58,049 nt of DNA from the NCBI RefSeq assembly GCF_017315705.1, contig NZ_JAFLRF010000038.1, positions 1 through 58,049 on the forward strand, written 5' to 3'. The first letter of the stretch is position 1. Every line of letters begins with the position of its first letter. Source of the DNA: Trinickia mobilis. GTDB lineage: Bacteria > Pseudomonadota > Gammaproteobacteria > Burkholderiales > Burkholderiaceae. Shown piece by piece: positions 9,035-17,896 of the stretch. The notes under the pieces were generated by a model. The model saw nothing but the letters and a program-made list of their open reading frames with translations, did no database searches and was not told where the DNA came from. A program made the translations under genes and the position numbers.

Positions 9035-10348
9035 TCAGTAGAAAAAAGTCAGCACGCCCTGCAGCACCTGCTTTTGCGGGGCGTCCCCGTACGGGCTGTG
9101 CGACGCGCCGTGATTGGTTTGCCATTGCACCGCGAGGTCCACGCGCGGCCAGTGATAGCGCGCTTCGAGCCACGTGAAGTAGCTGTGGTCGACGAGATCG
9201 TAGCGGCCCAACGCCGTCAGATCGAGATGGACCACGAAGGCGTCCTGCCACGTGACGTAGGTGAAGAGCGATTGCCGCGTCGGCAATTCCTGTGCGCTTG
9301 CGGCCGCTCCGAGATATTCGCCGAAACTCGCGGGATGGGCGGCAAGCGCATCCCATGTCGCGCGATTGGCGCTGGCGCCGTCGTAGTCGTATTCGAGCGT
9401 CACCGAAACTTTGTTCGGAAACGTTCGCGTGAGACCGGTTGCGAGTTTCGAGTGAAAACTTTCCGGGCCCTGCGGTCCGCCGGCAAGCGCGCTGCTGCGC
9501 CCGCCCGAATACTCGAGAAAGCCGACGGTGGCGTTGTCGAGCAAAGTCGTTGCGTCCACACCGAATTGCGGCGAGATGCCCGCGCCGCCATAGATGAGCC
9601 ATTGCGGCGCAAAGCCGCCGAACAGCCGTTGCGTGCCGCTCAGCATGTAGCGCCACGTCTGGTTGGTCGCGCCGAAATCGGGGTTGAACGTCGCGCTGCT
9701 CGGCGTCGAGGCGAGCGGCGGCGACACGAGCGCCGTCACCGAGCCGCCGTTCCAGAGCGCCTGGCCGCGCAGCATCACGCTGCCCAAGCGGTTTTCGCGC
9801 AGGCTCTCCGGATCGATCGACGTGACGGCGCGCAGCGCGCCTGCCTTGAAAAAATCGGTCGGATTGAATCCCGGCGCGACGCCCTCCCGCAAGTTGATAC
9901 GGCCCGCGTCGACGATGGCCGACGTATTGGGACGCCAGCTCAGATACGCCTCTTTGAGCGTATCGACAGCGTTATATCGACCGGTGCCGCCGCGCCACCC
10001 GGCATCGAACTGGTTCGAGAAAACGGCCCGCCAGCCGGGCGCGAACGCGCCGTCATAGGCGAGCGACGACGAGACACGCAGGGTGTCGTCGAGCAAGACG
10101 CTGCCGGTCTGGCTCGCCGCCGTGTAATTGCCCGCCGCGAATTCGAACGCACGCTGCCAATTGCTGCGCGCTGACGGCGCTGCGTTCGCGGTATCGGCGA
10201 GCTGCAACGCGCCTTCATCGCTCGCGGCGATCTGCGGCCCATCCGCGTCGCCGGCCGCAAACGCCTGGCCGACTGCGCCGATGCCGATGCCGGCCGCGCC
10301 GATCCCCATGCCTGCCGCGACGATGACGGCGGCCAAGCGCTTGCCCAT
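9035..10348 (-). CDS. Outer-membrane beta-barrel protein of an ABC-export-like operon
   Basis: A 437-aa protein with an N-terminal signal peptide (hydrophobic Ala/Gly/Ile/Val stretch ending near AFAAGDA, residue 30-33) and many alternating amphipathic strands. It closes with VLQGVLTFFY, a C-terminal aromatic typical of proteins assembled by the BAM complex. I do not recognise a named family with certainty; DUF1302-like barrels are the nearest idea. It is the last gene of an operon with a LolA-like protein (7 bases upstream), a LolC/MacB-like permease and an ATPase. The operon context suggests a role at the outer membrane in moving a lipid, lipoprotein or other hydrophobic cargo. Confidence 0.7.
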   Translation of the reverse strand: MGKRLAAVIVAAGMGIGAAGIGIGAVGQAFAAGDADGPQIAASDEGALQLADTANAAPSARSNWQRAFEFAAGNYTAASQTGSVLLDDTLRVSSSLAYDGAFAPGWRAVFSNQFDAGWRGGTGRYNAVDTLKEAYLSWRPNTSAIVDAGRINLREGVAPGFNPTDFFKAGALRAVTSIDPESLRENRLGSVMLRGQALWNGGSVTALVSPPLASTPSSATFNPDFGATNQTWRYMLSGTQRLFGGFAPQWLIYGGAGISPQFGVDATTLLDNATVGFLEYSGGRSSALAGGPQGPESFHSKLATGLTRTFPNKVSVTLEYDYDGASANRATWDALAAHPASFGEYLGAAASAQELPTRQSLFTYVTWQDAFVVHLDLTALGRYDLVDHSYFTWLEARYHWPRVDLAVQWQTNHGASHSPYGDAPQKQVLQGVLTFFY

Positions 10349-10355
10349 CGCCGCT

Positions 10356-11150
10356 TCATTCGGGTTTGAAGCGCGCGAGATACGCTCGTTGCAGCCACGC
10401 GTCCGGCACGTCGCGCCACGCGAAGTTCGAGTAGCGCATCACCGTCACCCAGTTGGGATCGAGCCCGTCGATGATGACGGTTTCGGTCGGCCGCTCGGCA
10501 CCGAGTTCCGGCTGGAACTTGCGGTAGTAGGCCACCTTCAAGAGCGCGCCGCTTTCCGTATAGAAGCGCGCCTTGACCGGACGCGAGTTGCTCGCGTCGA
10601 GCCACAGGTCGATCGCGTGATAGGTCACGTCGGGCGCGCGCGCGGTGAGCGCGAGCTTGTAGCAGTGCCGCGATTGACGGTCGCCGTCGGTCACGTCCTC
10701 CTCGCCTGCGAGCGTCGGGACATAGTCTTTCGCCCAGTTCACGGTGACGACATCGCCGTTCGCCGCCTGCCCCAAAAGGCGCTGTTGCGGCGAGATGCGC
10801 ACGCTCGCCTGGCTCGACGGATCGTAGAACCACAGGTCGTTGCCGTTCTTCAGCAGCAGCTTGTTGGCGTCGCGCGCGGGCTCGTCGAATTGCACGAGGT
10901 TGCGGTATTGGCCGTCGCTCGAATCGGGCTTCGAATAGACGGTCAGCACGTCGACGCCCGTCTGCTGGCCGTTGCGGAATTCGATCAGCGTGTTGGTCAG
11001 GCTGAACGACTGGGCGGGGTTGCGAACGGCGTCGCTTTGCTCCAGCAATTGCACCGCGGACGGTGCGGCGTATGCAACGTGAGCGACGTGAGCGGCCAGC
11101 GACGCGCACAGCAACGCGCCAGCCGCCTTGATGAACGAATACGATTTCAT
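10356..11150 (-). CDS. LolA-like periplasmic outer-membrane lipoprotein-sorting protein
   Basis: A 264-aa secreted protein. ATG 11150 is preferred because it directly precedes a signal peptide (MKSYSFIKAAGALLCASLAA, cleavage near AYA-AP); an upstream in-frame start at 11210 would bury it. The mature part has the LolA/LolB-like half-barrel pattern: DVLTVYSKPDSSDGQYR, LVQFDEPARDANKLLLKNG, LWFYDPSS and DLWLDASNSRPVKARFY. Proteins annotated as outer-membrane lipoprotein-sorting proteins with this pattern often sit beside ABC or MMPL transporters. Here it lies between the permease and barrel genes and would be the soluble carrier across the periplasm (inference). Confidence 0.75.
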   Translation of the reverse strand: MKSYSFIKAAGALLCASLAAHVAHVAYAAPSAVQLLEQSDAVRNPAQSFSLTNTLIEFRNGQQTGVDVLTVYSKPDSSDGQYRNLVQFDEPARDANKLLLKNGNDLWFYDPSSQASVRISPQQRLLGQAANGDVVTVNWAKDYVPTLAGEEDVTDGDRQSRHCYKLALTARAPDVTYHAIDLWLDASNSRPVKARFYTESGALLKVAYYRKFQPELGAERPTETVIIDGLDPNWVTVMRYSNFAWRDVPDAWLQRAYLARFKPE

Positions 11151-11190
11151 GATGGCTGTTCCCGCTCTCGATAGAAGACACCCCGAAGCG

Positions 11191-12588
11191 TCACGCAAAG
11201 CGCAGCGCATCGACGATCGGCATCCTCGCCGCGCGCCGCGCCGGCCACCACGCGGAGAACGTCGCGACCACGATCACGCCGAGCGCGTTGCGCACGATCA
11301 TTCCCGTCTCGCCCCACACGCGGACCGTGAGCGCGACCGGGTCGGTCTGCCCCGGCGGCGTCCAATGGAGGCCGGCGTGATTGACGAGCGCGGCGGCAAT
11401 CAGCGCGAAGAGCGTGCCGAGCACGGCGCCGCACGTGCCGAGCAGAAAGCCTTCGCACAGGAAGATATTGCGAATGCCCGAGCCGCGCACGCCGATCGCG
11501 CGCAGCGTGCCGATTTCCTTCGTGCGCTCCATCACGGCCATGTTCATCGTGTTGCCGACCGTGAACATCACGATCGTCGCGATCATCGCCGCGATGAAGC
11601 CGAACACGGCGCCGAACATGCCGGTGATCTGGCCGTACTGCGGGTTGAGCGTCGCGAAGTCGAGCACTTCGAGCGGCTCGCCTTGAAGCGTCGAGTGCAA
11701 CAGCGCGTTCAGACGGGCGCGGGCTTCGGCGAGCTGCGACGTATGTCTCAACTGCACGACGATCGACGTGACCTCCGGCTTGCCGCCGCCATAGACGAGC
11801 TGCTGCGCCTCTTTGAGATGCAGCTGCACGAACATGTCGTCGACGTCCTTCACGGCCTGCTTCTGCGCCTCGACGATGTTCAGTTCGGCGACGTTCGGCG
11901 CACCGTAGGCGTTCGAGGTCAAGAGCTCGATGCGCGCGCCGTGCGGCGCGCTCGCCTTCGCATTCGCTTCGAGCGCGGCCAGTCGAGCGAGGTCTGGAGG
12001 CGTCGCGGCGCTTGGCGCGTCGACTGCCTGCGCGGCTTCCGGCTCGCGGCAGTCGGGCACCTTCAGCGGCCCGCACAGCCGCAGCACGCGTGCGACGCCC
12101 GTGCCGATCAGCGCCGCGTCCGCGCTCGTCGCGGTGAGCGCGAGCGGTTTCGGGTGGTCCGGAAAACCGTAGTCGTTCCACAAGCGCATGCGATTCTGAT
12201 CCGCGACGACGATGCCGGAACCGAACACGGTGCGCGACACACCCGCCGCGAAATTGCCTGCGATGCCGTTGACCGCGAGCACGGGCGTGACGACGGTGAC
12301 GAGCCGCGAAAGCTCCGGGTCGCTTTTCACGAGGTCGATGATGTGCGCGTAGTTGGTCAGGCCGTACGACACCGGATCGCCGCTGCCGTAGAGAAAGTAG
12401 TTGCGGTGCTGGATCTGCAGATGACCGCCGTGCTGCACGTAGTTGGTCTGCAAGCCGTAGTTGATGTTGCCCGCGTAGCCGCCGAACACGAGCACGGACG
12501 CGAGGCCGATCACCATGGCAAACAGCGTCGTCATCGAACGCCGCCGGTTGCGCAGCAGGTTTCGGAACGCCAGGAGCCAGTTTTTCAT
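11191..12588 (-). CDS. MacB/LolC-type ABC transporter permease
   Basis: A 465-aa inner-membrane permease of the type VII (MacB/FtsX/LolCE) topology: one membrane helix near residues 18-40, a long periplasmic domain to about residue 305, then three helices in the final 150 residues. The last part includes MERTKEIGTLRAIGVR, the hallmark coupling-helix segment of FtsX permeases, and ends with ARRAARMPIVDALRF. An insert rich in Ala/Pro (about residues 185-215) is unusual. The ATG overlaps the stop of the ATPase gene by four bases. Such permeases push cargo out of the membrane or periplasm mechanically rather than transporting it through a channel. Confidence 0.87.
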   Translation of the reverse strand: MKNWLLAFRNLLRNRRRSMTTLFAMVIGLASVLVFGGYAGNINYGLQTNYVQHGGHLQIQHRNYFLYGSGDPVSYGLTNYAHIIDLVKSDPELSRLVTVVTPVLAVNGIAGNFAAGVSRTVFGSGIVVADQNRMRLWNDYGFPDHPKPLALTATSADAALIGTGVARVLRLCGPLKVPDCREPEAAQAVDAPSAATPPDLARLAALEANAKASAPHGARIELLTSNAYGAPNVAELNIVEAQKQAVKDVDDMFVQLHLKEAQQLVYGGGKPEVTSIVVQLRHTSQLAEARARLNALLHSTLQGEPLEVLDFATLNPQYGQITGMFGAVFGFIAAMIATIVMFTVGNTMNMAVMERTKEIGTLRAIGVRGSGIRNIFLCEGFLLGTCGAVLGTLFALIAAALVNHAGLHWTPPGQTDPVALTVRVWGETGMIVRNALGVIVVATFSAWWPARRAARMPIVDALRFA

Positions 12589-13307
12589 GGTGCTGCCGCC
12601 TCGATGCGTGCAGTGCGGCGAACGTCGACGATGAGCCCGTCGCGGATCACGACGACATCGTCAGCCGAGGCGACCACTTGCGGGTCGTGCGACGAGAACA
12701 CGAACGACGTCGCGCGCTCGCGCTGCATGCGCCGCATCAGGCTGATGATCGCGGCGCCCGTAGCGCTGTCGAGATTGGCGGTCGGCTCGTCGGCGAGCAC
12801 GAGCGCGGGCTGCGTGACGAGCGCGCGCGCAATCGCGACGCGCTGCTGCTGTCCGCCGGAAAGCTCGGCGGGCAGACGCGCCGCCTTGTCGCCGACGCCC
12901 ACTTCGTCGAGCAGCGCGAGCACCGCCTCGCGGCGCTCGGTCTTCGGCACGCCGAGCAGCGTCAGCGGATACTCGACGTTTTCATAGGCCGAGAGCACCG
13001 GCAGCAGGTTGAAAGACTGGAACACGAAGCCGATGTGGCGCGCGCGGAAATCGGACAGCGCGTTATCGGACATGGCCGCGAGCGGCTCTCCGGCGACGGC
13101 GACGCTGCCGTACGACGCGCGGTCGATGCCGCCGAGCAGGTTGAGCACCGTCGTCTTGCCGCTGCCCGAGGGGCCCGAGAGCACAGTGAAACGGTTGCCG
13201 AAGATATCGACCGACGCATGGCGCAAAGCCGGAACAGCGGCGTCGCCGTCGCCATAGATCTTCGTCACGTCGTTCAAGGTGGCGGCAATCACGGGCGCCT
13301 CCGTCAT
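12585..13307 (-). CDS. ABC transporter ATP-binding protein (LolD/MacB family)
   Basis: A 240-aa ATPase with Walker A GPSGSGKTT (about residues 45-53), Q-loop FVFQSFNLLPVLSAYENVEYP (about 95-115), signature LSGGQQQR (149-156) and Walker B ALVLADEPT (168-176). The Q-loop form is diagnostic of the LolD/MacB group. ATG 13307 is chosen because the family domain begins at once; an in-frame start at 13376 adds 23 unrelated residues. It is the first gene of the operon running left to 9035 and overlaps the permease by ATGA. It powers the permease encoded next. Confidence 0.9.
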   Translation of the reverse strand: MTEAPVIAATLNDVTKIYGDGDAAVPALRHASVDIFGNRFTVLSGPSGSGKTTVLNLLGGIDRASYGSVAVAGEPLAAMSDNALSDFRARHIGFVFQSFNLLPVLSAYENVEYPLTLLGVPKTERREAVLALLDEVGVGDKAARLPAELSGGQQQRVAIARALVTQPALVLADEPTANLDSATGAAIISLMRRMQRERATSFVFSSHDPQVVASADDVVVIRDGLIVDVRRTARIEAAAP

Positions 13308-13427
13308 CCGATTCGATGAGGCGACTGTAGTGACGAGGCGAGGCGCGCGGGCGGCGTTGCGACGAACGGCCCGCAACGGCGACCAACCGCATTGGCGGGC
13401 GACGAAGCAAAGCGGAAATCTGCCACG

Positions 13428-14018
13428 CTATGCCGCGCTCGCCTCCAGCCCGGCGAGCGGTACGGCTTTCTCATCGAACGGCACGGCGGCCCGGCGCATC
13501 TGCTCATAGACGCCGTTCTCGCCGACCGGCACAAACCCGAGCCTGCGATAGAGCGCGCGCACGGGGTTATCGAACTCGACATACAGACACATCGGCATCG
13601 CGCGGCGCGCCGCCTCGGCCACGAGCGCGCGCATGAGCCGCGTGCCGATGCCCGCGCGGCGATACGCCGGCAACAGCGCGATATCGATCACGCGCGCGTC
13701 GCTGCCGCTCCAGTCGTGATAGAGGCGTCCGACCGGCGTCTCGCCAAGCAGCACGACGTCGAAGCGCCCGTGCGGGTAGTGACGGTGGTAGTACGCGTCC
13801 TGCGTCGTGAATTGTCCGGCGAGCAGCGTGTGAATCTCGCCGGCGCTCCAGCCCGCGCCGGCGAACTCGGCCGTGCGCGTGCTCGCGTAGACCGCGTGCA
13901 GGAAATGCCGGTCCGCTCCCATCGACGCGCGCAGGCAGACATTTCCGTGCGCACCGTCAATGGAATTACCGGACGCAGTAACGAGAGAACCGATGGAATT
14001 GACATTGCAATGGCTCAT
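13428..14018 (-). CDS. GNAT-family N-acetyltransferase
   Basis: A 196-aa protein with a GNAT fold. After about 28 low-complexity residues comes VCLRASMGADRHFLHAVYAS, the usual first strand and helix. The acetyl-CoA-binding motif A is IDIALLPAYRRAGIGTRLM (residues about 111-129), and the last conserved part is NPVRALYRRLGFVPVG. The substrate is not predictable. ATG 14018 is kept because the domain starts upstream of the next candidate (13922), although no strong ribosome-binding site precedes it. The gene is a single unit, 120 bases from the ABC ATPase start, and probably independent of that operon. Confidence 0.8.
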   Translation of the reverse strand: MSHCNVNSIGSLVTASGNSIDGAHGNVCLRASMGADRHFLHAVYASTRTAEFAGAGWSAGEIHTLLAGQFTTQDAYYHRHYPHGRFDVVLLGETPVGRLYHDWSGSDARVIDIALLPAYRRAGIGTRLMRALVAEAARRAMPMCLYVEFDNPVRALYRRLGFVPVGENGVYEQMRRAAVPFDEKAVPLAGLEASAA

Positions 14019-14505
14019 TGCGATCAGGCGCTATTCGCGCTCGCCAATAGTTATTCGTTGTTTGTATTGTCCGATGTTAGCCGACCGGTTATGACGCTGC
14101 AATGATGGCGGCTTAAATCGTTCTGCGGAATGGAATTACCCGTGCGGGGCTTGCAATACAGCTACACCGTAATACTTCGCAACGACGCGCGGATTAGCAC
14201 CGCGCCCAAGTCACCACGCCACCGAGGCCGACACCCCAAAACAAAAGCCATTTGAAAGAAATCAGAAGGCCGAGAAAACGACGAGCGTACACTTTTTTTA
14301 CGCCATTGGATAATGCGCGGCGAATAATTATCGGCAAAGGTTTGCGCAAAGGAATGACTTTCCGCTAAAACGTGAAAAGCCTTTATTCCGGGTATAACTC
14401 CGGCATAACCTCGAGTTCGGCCGGCGAACGAATTGGTGCAATGGCAATAACCGCTGTTCTTCTCACCACCGTCATAAAAGCGGCGGTATCTTGTATGAGC
14501 CCCCG
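14019..14505. other. Intergenic region upstream of the GNAT gene and downstream of the DUF1501 gene
   Basis: These 487 bases lie between the GNAT start and the DUF1501 stop, both on the minus strand. The part 14020-14400 is more AT-rich than the flanks, consistent with a promoter for the GNAT gene. I found no convincing gene and no clear hairpin followed by a T-run. A long antisense frame that covers this region is a GC-bias shadow. Confidence 0.4.
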
Positions 14506-15660
14506 TCAGCCCCTGATCAAACCGTCCATCGGCTTGAAGCCGCTCGTGGGTCCGAACAGCGCCGAAGCCGTGCGTTCCGGATCGAGCCTGAGACTCCCGC
14601 TCGCCGCGCTCGCGATCACCGTGTCGAGCGCAATCGTCGGCCTGAGGTCGCGTCCCTGGTACAGGTCGCCCGGCCGCAGCCCCGGCCAGTCCGCCACGAC
14701 GCGGCCGCCCTTCACCGCGCCGCCGATCAGCATCGCCGCCGCCCCCGTGCCGTGATCGGTGCCCCCCGTGCCGTTCGCGGCGGCCATGCGGCCGAACTCG
14801 GTGGCGACGAGCACCGTCGTCTTGTCCCACACCGGCCCGAGGTTGTCGCGCAGCGACGCGAGCATCGCATCGAGCGACTTCAGCTGCGCGGCAAGCCGCG
14901 CGTTCTGCGCGCTGTGCGTGTCCCAGCCGCCCGTCTCGATCATCGCGATGCGCGGACCGTCGTCCTTCGCGAGGAAGCTGGCCGCGAGCTTGCCGAGGCT
15001 CGCCGGGTCCTGGCGCGCGCCGGCGTCGCCGGCGAGGCCGCGCGCCATCATCGCCTCCTTCCAGAGCGGGCGCAGTTGCGCGTCCTGCTCGTAGAGCTGC
15101 GAGACGCGCGCGAGCAGATCGTCGGGCGCTGCGGGCAGCGCCGACGGCGCATACGACGCCACTTCGACCTTGCCGCGCAACGCCATCGGCACGGTCGGCG
15201 CGAACGCGATCGCTGGCGCGCGGCTCGCGGGCATGAGCCCGACGAGGCGGTTGAGCCAACCGTCCTTGAGCTGGTAGGGCGCGGCGCCGCCCGTCTCGAG
15301 CACGTTTTGTCCGTCGAAATGCGAGCGGTCGCGGTACGGCGAAGCTACGGCGTGCACGAACAGTGCCTGCCCCTGCGAATACATCTTGGCGGTCTCGAGA
15401 AGCGCCGGATGCAGCGCGAACGTGCCGTCGAGCTTGGCCGCGGCGGCGGCGTCGATGGCGAGCGCGCCGCGCAGCCCGGCGTAAGCCGGGTCGGCGTACG
15501 GGACGACGATGTTGAGGCCGTCCGCGGCGCCGCGCTGGATCACGAAGACGAAGCGCCGGTCCGTCTCGACGCTCGCGAACACGATCTGCGGCGCCACCAG
15601 CATCGCGCCGGCGCCGGCTGCCGTGAGGCTCAGGAATTGGCGGCGGGAAGTCATCGTCAT
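14506..15660 (-). CDS. DUF1501 family protein, Tat-exported
   Basis: A 384-aa protein with a twin-arginine signal at the N-terminus (SRRQFLSLTAAGAG, cleavage near VFA-SV), so it should be folded before export. The mature part matches DUF1501, a family related to the alkaline-phosphatase/sulfatase superfamily: FVFVIQRGAADGLN near the start, IETGGWDTH in the middle and TVLVATEFGR followed by GTDHGTG towards the end. The conserved D-T-H and D-H-G residues are likely metal ligands. The start ATG 15660 overlaps the stop of the DUF1800 gene (ATGA), so the two are translationally coupled. No specific substrate is established that I can state safely. Confidence 0.85.
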   Translation of the reverse strand: MTMTSRRQFLSLTAAGAGAMLVAPQIVFASVETDRRFVFVIQRGAADGLNIVVPYADPAYAGLRGALAIDAAAAAKLDGTFALHPALLETAKMYSQGQALFVHAVASPYRDRSHFDGQNVLETGGAAPYQLKDGWLNRLVGLMPASRAPAIAFAPTVPMALRGKVEVASYAPSALPAAPDDLLARVSQLYEQDAQLRPLWKEAMMARGLAGDAGARQDPASLGKLAASFLAKDDGPRIAMIETGGWDTHSAQNARLAAQLKSLDAMLASLRDNLGPVWDKTTVLVATEFGRMAAANGTGGTDHGTGAAAMLIGGAVKGGRVVADWPGLRPGDLYQGRDLRPTIALDTVIASAASGSLRLDPERTASALFGPTSGFKPMDGLIRG

Positions 15661-17081
15661 CTCCGTTGAAAGTCGGGCGACACGAGCAGGAGCGCGACCG
15701 CGGCCGGCACGCTCTCGGCGCGCGAGACCGCGAGCTCGGTCGGCTCGGAGAGCGAGCCGGCCATGAGCTTCTGGCCGAGCGAGCGCGGATCGACGCGGCC
15801 GCCGGCGTTGTCGCCGACGCGCGCGGCGAGCCGCTGCGCAAGCTCGACGCGGCGCACGAGCGCGTCGGGCGCGGCCCAGCTCGCGGCGATGTCGTCGTAG
15901 CCGGCGGGCGAGCCCGGACGCCACACGGGCTGGCCGAGCTGCGTGAGCATCGGTGCCGCCTGTGCATTGCCCATGTCCTGACGGCCGAGCCCGCGCAGCG
16001 ACGAGATCGCCCAGTCCCACGGCGTCTTGAACTTCGCGGCGACCGGCGACCACGCCTCCTGCGAATCGACGAGCGCGCGATAGACCGTCGGCAGGTCGCC
16101 GCCGCTTTGCTGGAACGCGTCCGCGAGCCGGTCGACCATCGGCTCGGGCGGGTTGTCGGAGGCGAAGTGGCGCGCGAGCTTGCCGGCGATGTGCCGCGCC
16201 GTGGCGGGCGACGAAGCGAGGTCGTGCAGGATCGCGCGCGCCTGTCCTTCGCCCGGCTGAGCGTAGGTGCGGCCCAAGAGCGTGCGAAAGCCGGGCTCGT
16301 GGAGCTGCGGGCGGAATACGAAGCTGCCCGGCTCGCCTTGCGCGCCGAAGCGCTGCGCGGCGGGCCCGCCTTGCAGCGGCACGATGCTCCAGCCCGTGAG
16401 CGCGCGCGCAAACTCGGTCACGTCGTTTTGCGTGTAGCCGGTACGCACGCCGAGCGTATGCAGCTCCATGATTTCGCGCGCGAGGTTCTCGTTGAGGCCG
16501 CGCTTGTTATCGGGGTTGCGCGCGGCGGCCCGCAGCGCGGCGGGGCTGTCGGGGCCGATCGAGCGCGCCTGGTCGAGAAAGAGCTGCATCGCCGGATGAC
16601 GCTCGACCGCAACGAGCATCTCCTCGAAGCGGCCGAGCACATGCGGGCGGATCGCCTCTGCTTCGAACGCGCCCGCGAGCGCGGCGACCTGCGGCTTTTC
16701 GGTCGATACCGCGAAGTGATTGGCCCAGAAGTGGACGAGCCGTTCGACGAACGGCGTTGGCGTCGTGAGCGCGCTGTCGACGCGCGCGTTGACTGCGGCG
16801 CGGTACGTCTCGAGCACTTCGCCGCGCAGCGCCTTTCGTGCGGCGAGCTTTGCGGTTTGATCGGCGGCCTCGCGCGCTTGCATCTGCTGCTGGCCGAATT
16901 GCTGCGCGAGCGCGAGCGAGCCGGGCTGCGCAGTCCACGCGGACGGCGCCGGCTGATAGGCCTCGAATTGCGCGAGCAGCCACGCTTTCGGATCGGCGGG
17001 CGGCACGTCGTCGATGCGCGCGCCGAGACCGAAACGGTTCAGCGCAATCGCGGCCGGATTCAGGCCGGGTGAATTAGCCAT
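15657..17081 (-). CDS. DUF1800 family protein
   Basis: A 474-aa protein of the DUF1800 family, which is almost always encoded next to DUF1501. Visible landmarks are LNRFGLGARID near the start, RLVHFWANHFAVS (about residues 115-127), LNENLAREIMELHTLGV (about 200-216) and FARALTGWSI. No signal peptide is obvious at the chosen start ATG 17081, unlike the DUF1501 partner. It may be secreted by piggy-back with that Tat substrate, which is an inference. It overlaps DUF1501 by four bases and starts 254 bases from the divergent toxin-antitoxin operon. Confidence 0.85.
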   Translation of the reverse strand: MANSPGLNPAAIALNRFGLGARIDDVPPADPKAWLLAQFEAYQPAPSAWTAQPGSLALAQQFGQQQMQAREAADQTAKLAARKALRGEVLETYRAAVNARVDSALTTPTPFVERLVHFWANHFAVSTEKPQVAALAGAFEAEAIRPHVLGRFEEMLVAVERHPAMQLFLDQARSIGPDSPAALRAAARNPDNKRGLNENLAREIMELHTLGVRTGYTQNDVTEFARALTGWSIVPLQGGPAAQRFGAQGEPGSFVFRPQLHEPGFRTLLGRTYAQPGEGQARAILHDLASSPATARHIAGKLARHFASDNPPEPMVDRLADAFQQSGGDLPTVYRALVDSQEAWSPVAAKFKTPWDWAISSLRGLGRQDMGNAQAAPMLTQLGQPVWRPGSPAGYDDIAASWAAPDALVRRVELAQRLAARVGDNAGGRVDPRSLGQKLMAGSLSEPTELAVSRAESVPAAVALLLVSPDFQRR

Positions 17082-17304
17082 GCTGCCCTCTGCGAGCCGT
17101 GGATACCTTCGTTAAACGCTGGGGGCATGCCATTTCCGTCGCGACGAATCGAAAAAAACTTCCTCATTGGCTCGATGCCAAAGTGGTACAGAACTAGGTA
17201 CAATTCGCCGTACGCGCCGCTTGCGAATGCAGCCCCCACGAATCCGGTTCGGCGAAAAACGTTGCAGCCCGATCGTCCGTTCGTCGGGCGCGCGAACATA
17301 GAAC

Positions 17305-17318
17305 GCCTGTAGACAGGC
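17305..17318. promoter_or_regulatory. Candidate autoregulatory operator of the yefM-yoeB operon
   Basis: The inverted repeat GCCTGT-AG-ACAGGC lies 18 bases before the yefM start. Phd/YefM antitoxins repress their own promoter by binding palindromes with a TGTACA-like core, and TGTAGACA here is close to that. Two further GGTACA motifs occur at about 17183-17200. Binding itself is an inference. Confidence 0.4.
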
Positions 17319-17335
17319 ATGAGAGATAGATCGAA

Positions 17336-17632
17336 ATGAACATCCTGACTTTCAGTGAGGCGCGAGCCGGCTTCAAGCAGGCTCTGGATACGGTGTGCCG
17401 CGATCATGAACCGACGATCATCACGCGCCAGCGTGGCGAGCATGTCGTCATGATTTCGCTCGACGACTACAACAGCATGCAGGAGACCCTGCATCTGCTG
17501 GGCTCGTCGGCGAACGCCGAGCGGCTGCGCCAGTCCATCGCCGAATTCAAGGCCGGCAAGACCGTCACGAAGGACTTGCTGAACGATGACGCAGCAGAAA
17601 AAAGCAAGAAACAAAGCCGCAGCCGTAAATAA
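17336..17632 (+). CDS. yefM: YefM/Phd-family antitoxin
   Basis: A 98-aa protein of the usual antitoxin size. It begins MNILTFSEARAGFKQALD and continues with ITRQRGEHVVMISLDDYNSMQETLHLL, the canonical Phd/YefM dimerisation and DNA-binding fold. The C-terminal tail is charged and Lys/Ser-rich, as expected for the disordered toxin-neutralising region, and is somewhat longer than in E. coli YefM. It overlaps the toxin gene by 47 bases, so the two are co-translated. A palindrome at 17305-17318 is a candidate operator. ATG 17336 has GAGAG upstream. Confidence 0.92.
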   Translation: MNILTFSEARAGFKQALDTVCRDHEPTIITRQRGEHVVMISLDDYNSMQETLHLLGSSANAERLRQSIAEFKAGKTVTKDLLNDDAAEKSKKQSRSRK

Positions 17633-17888
17633 CTGCAAGGTCGCCTGGACCTCGCACGCGTGGGACGACTACCTGTACTGGCAAGAACACGACCGGGCCA
17701 TGGTGGAGGAAATCAATGGCCTGATCGAGGAAATCGCGCGCGATCCGTTCAAGGGCACAGGCAAGCCCGAGCCCTTGAAGGGCGATTTGACAGGCTTCTG
17801 GTCGCGCCGCATCACCAAATCCGACCGTCTGGTCTATATCGTTCAAGACGGCATCATCTACGTCATGCAGTGCCGGTACCACTACTGA
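17586..17888 (+). CDS. yoeB: YoeB-family ribosome-dependent mRNA interferase toxin
   Basis: A 100-aa RelE/YoeB-fold toxin that cleaves mRNA in the ribosomal A site. Alignment by eye with E. coli YoeB (84 aa) places the catalytic residues at Glu62 (KPEPLK), Arg81 (DRLVY) and His99, and the diagnostic C-terminal CRYHY is intact, so it should be active. It carries an extra N-terminal basic segment of about 16 residues (MTQQKKARNKAAAVNN) not found in the E. coli protein. The start at 17586 lies inside the antitoxin gene and has GAAGGA about 10-15 bases upstream. I see no alternative downstream ATG or GTG that would remove the extension. Confidence 0.93.
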   Translation: MTQQKKARNKAAAVNNCKVAWTSHAWDDYLYWQEHDRAMVEEINGLIEEIARDPFKGTGKPEPLKGDLTGFWSRRITKSDRLVYIVQDGIIYVMQCRYHY

Positions 17889-17896
17889 TTGCGGCA

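Noticed and set aside
11128-12987. A 619-residue plus-strand frame antisense to the ABC permease and ATPase genes
   Set aside because: There are no recognisable motifs; the other strand has complete Walker, signature and FtsX features.
14162-16411. A 749-residue minus-strand frame covering the DUF1501 and DUF1800 genes
   Set aside because: It is the out-of-frame reading of two well-supported genes and is extremely Arg/Ser/Ala-rich.
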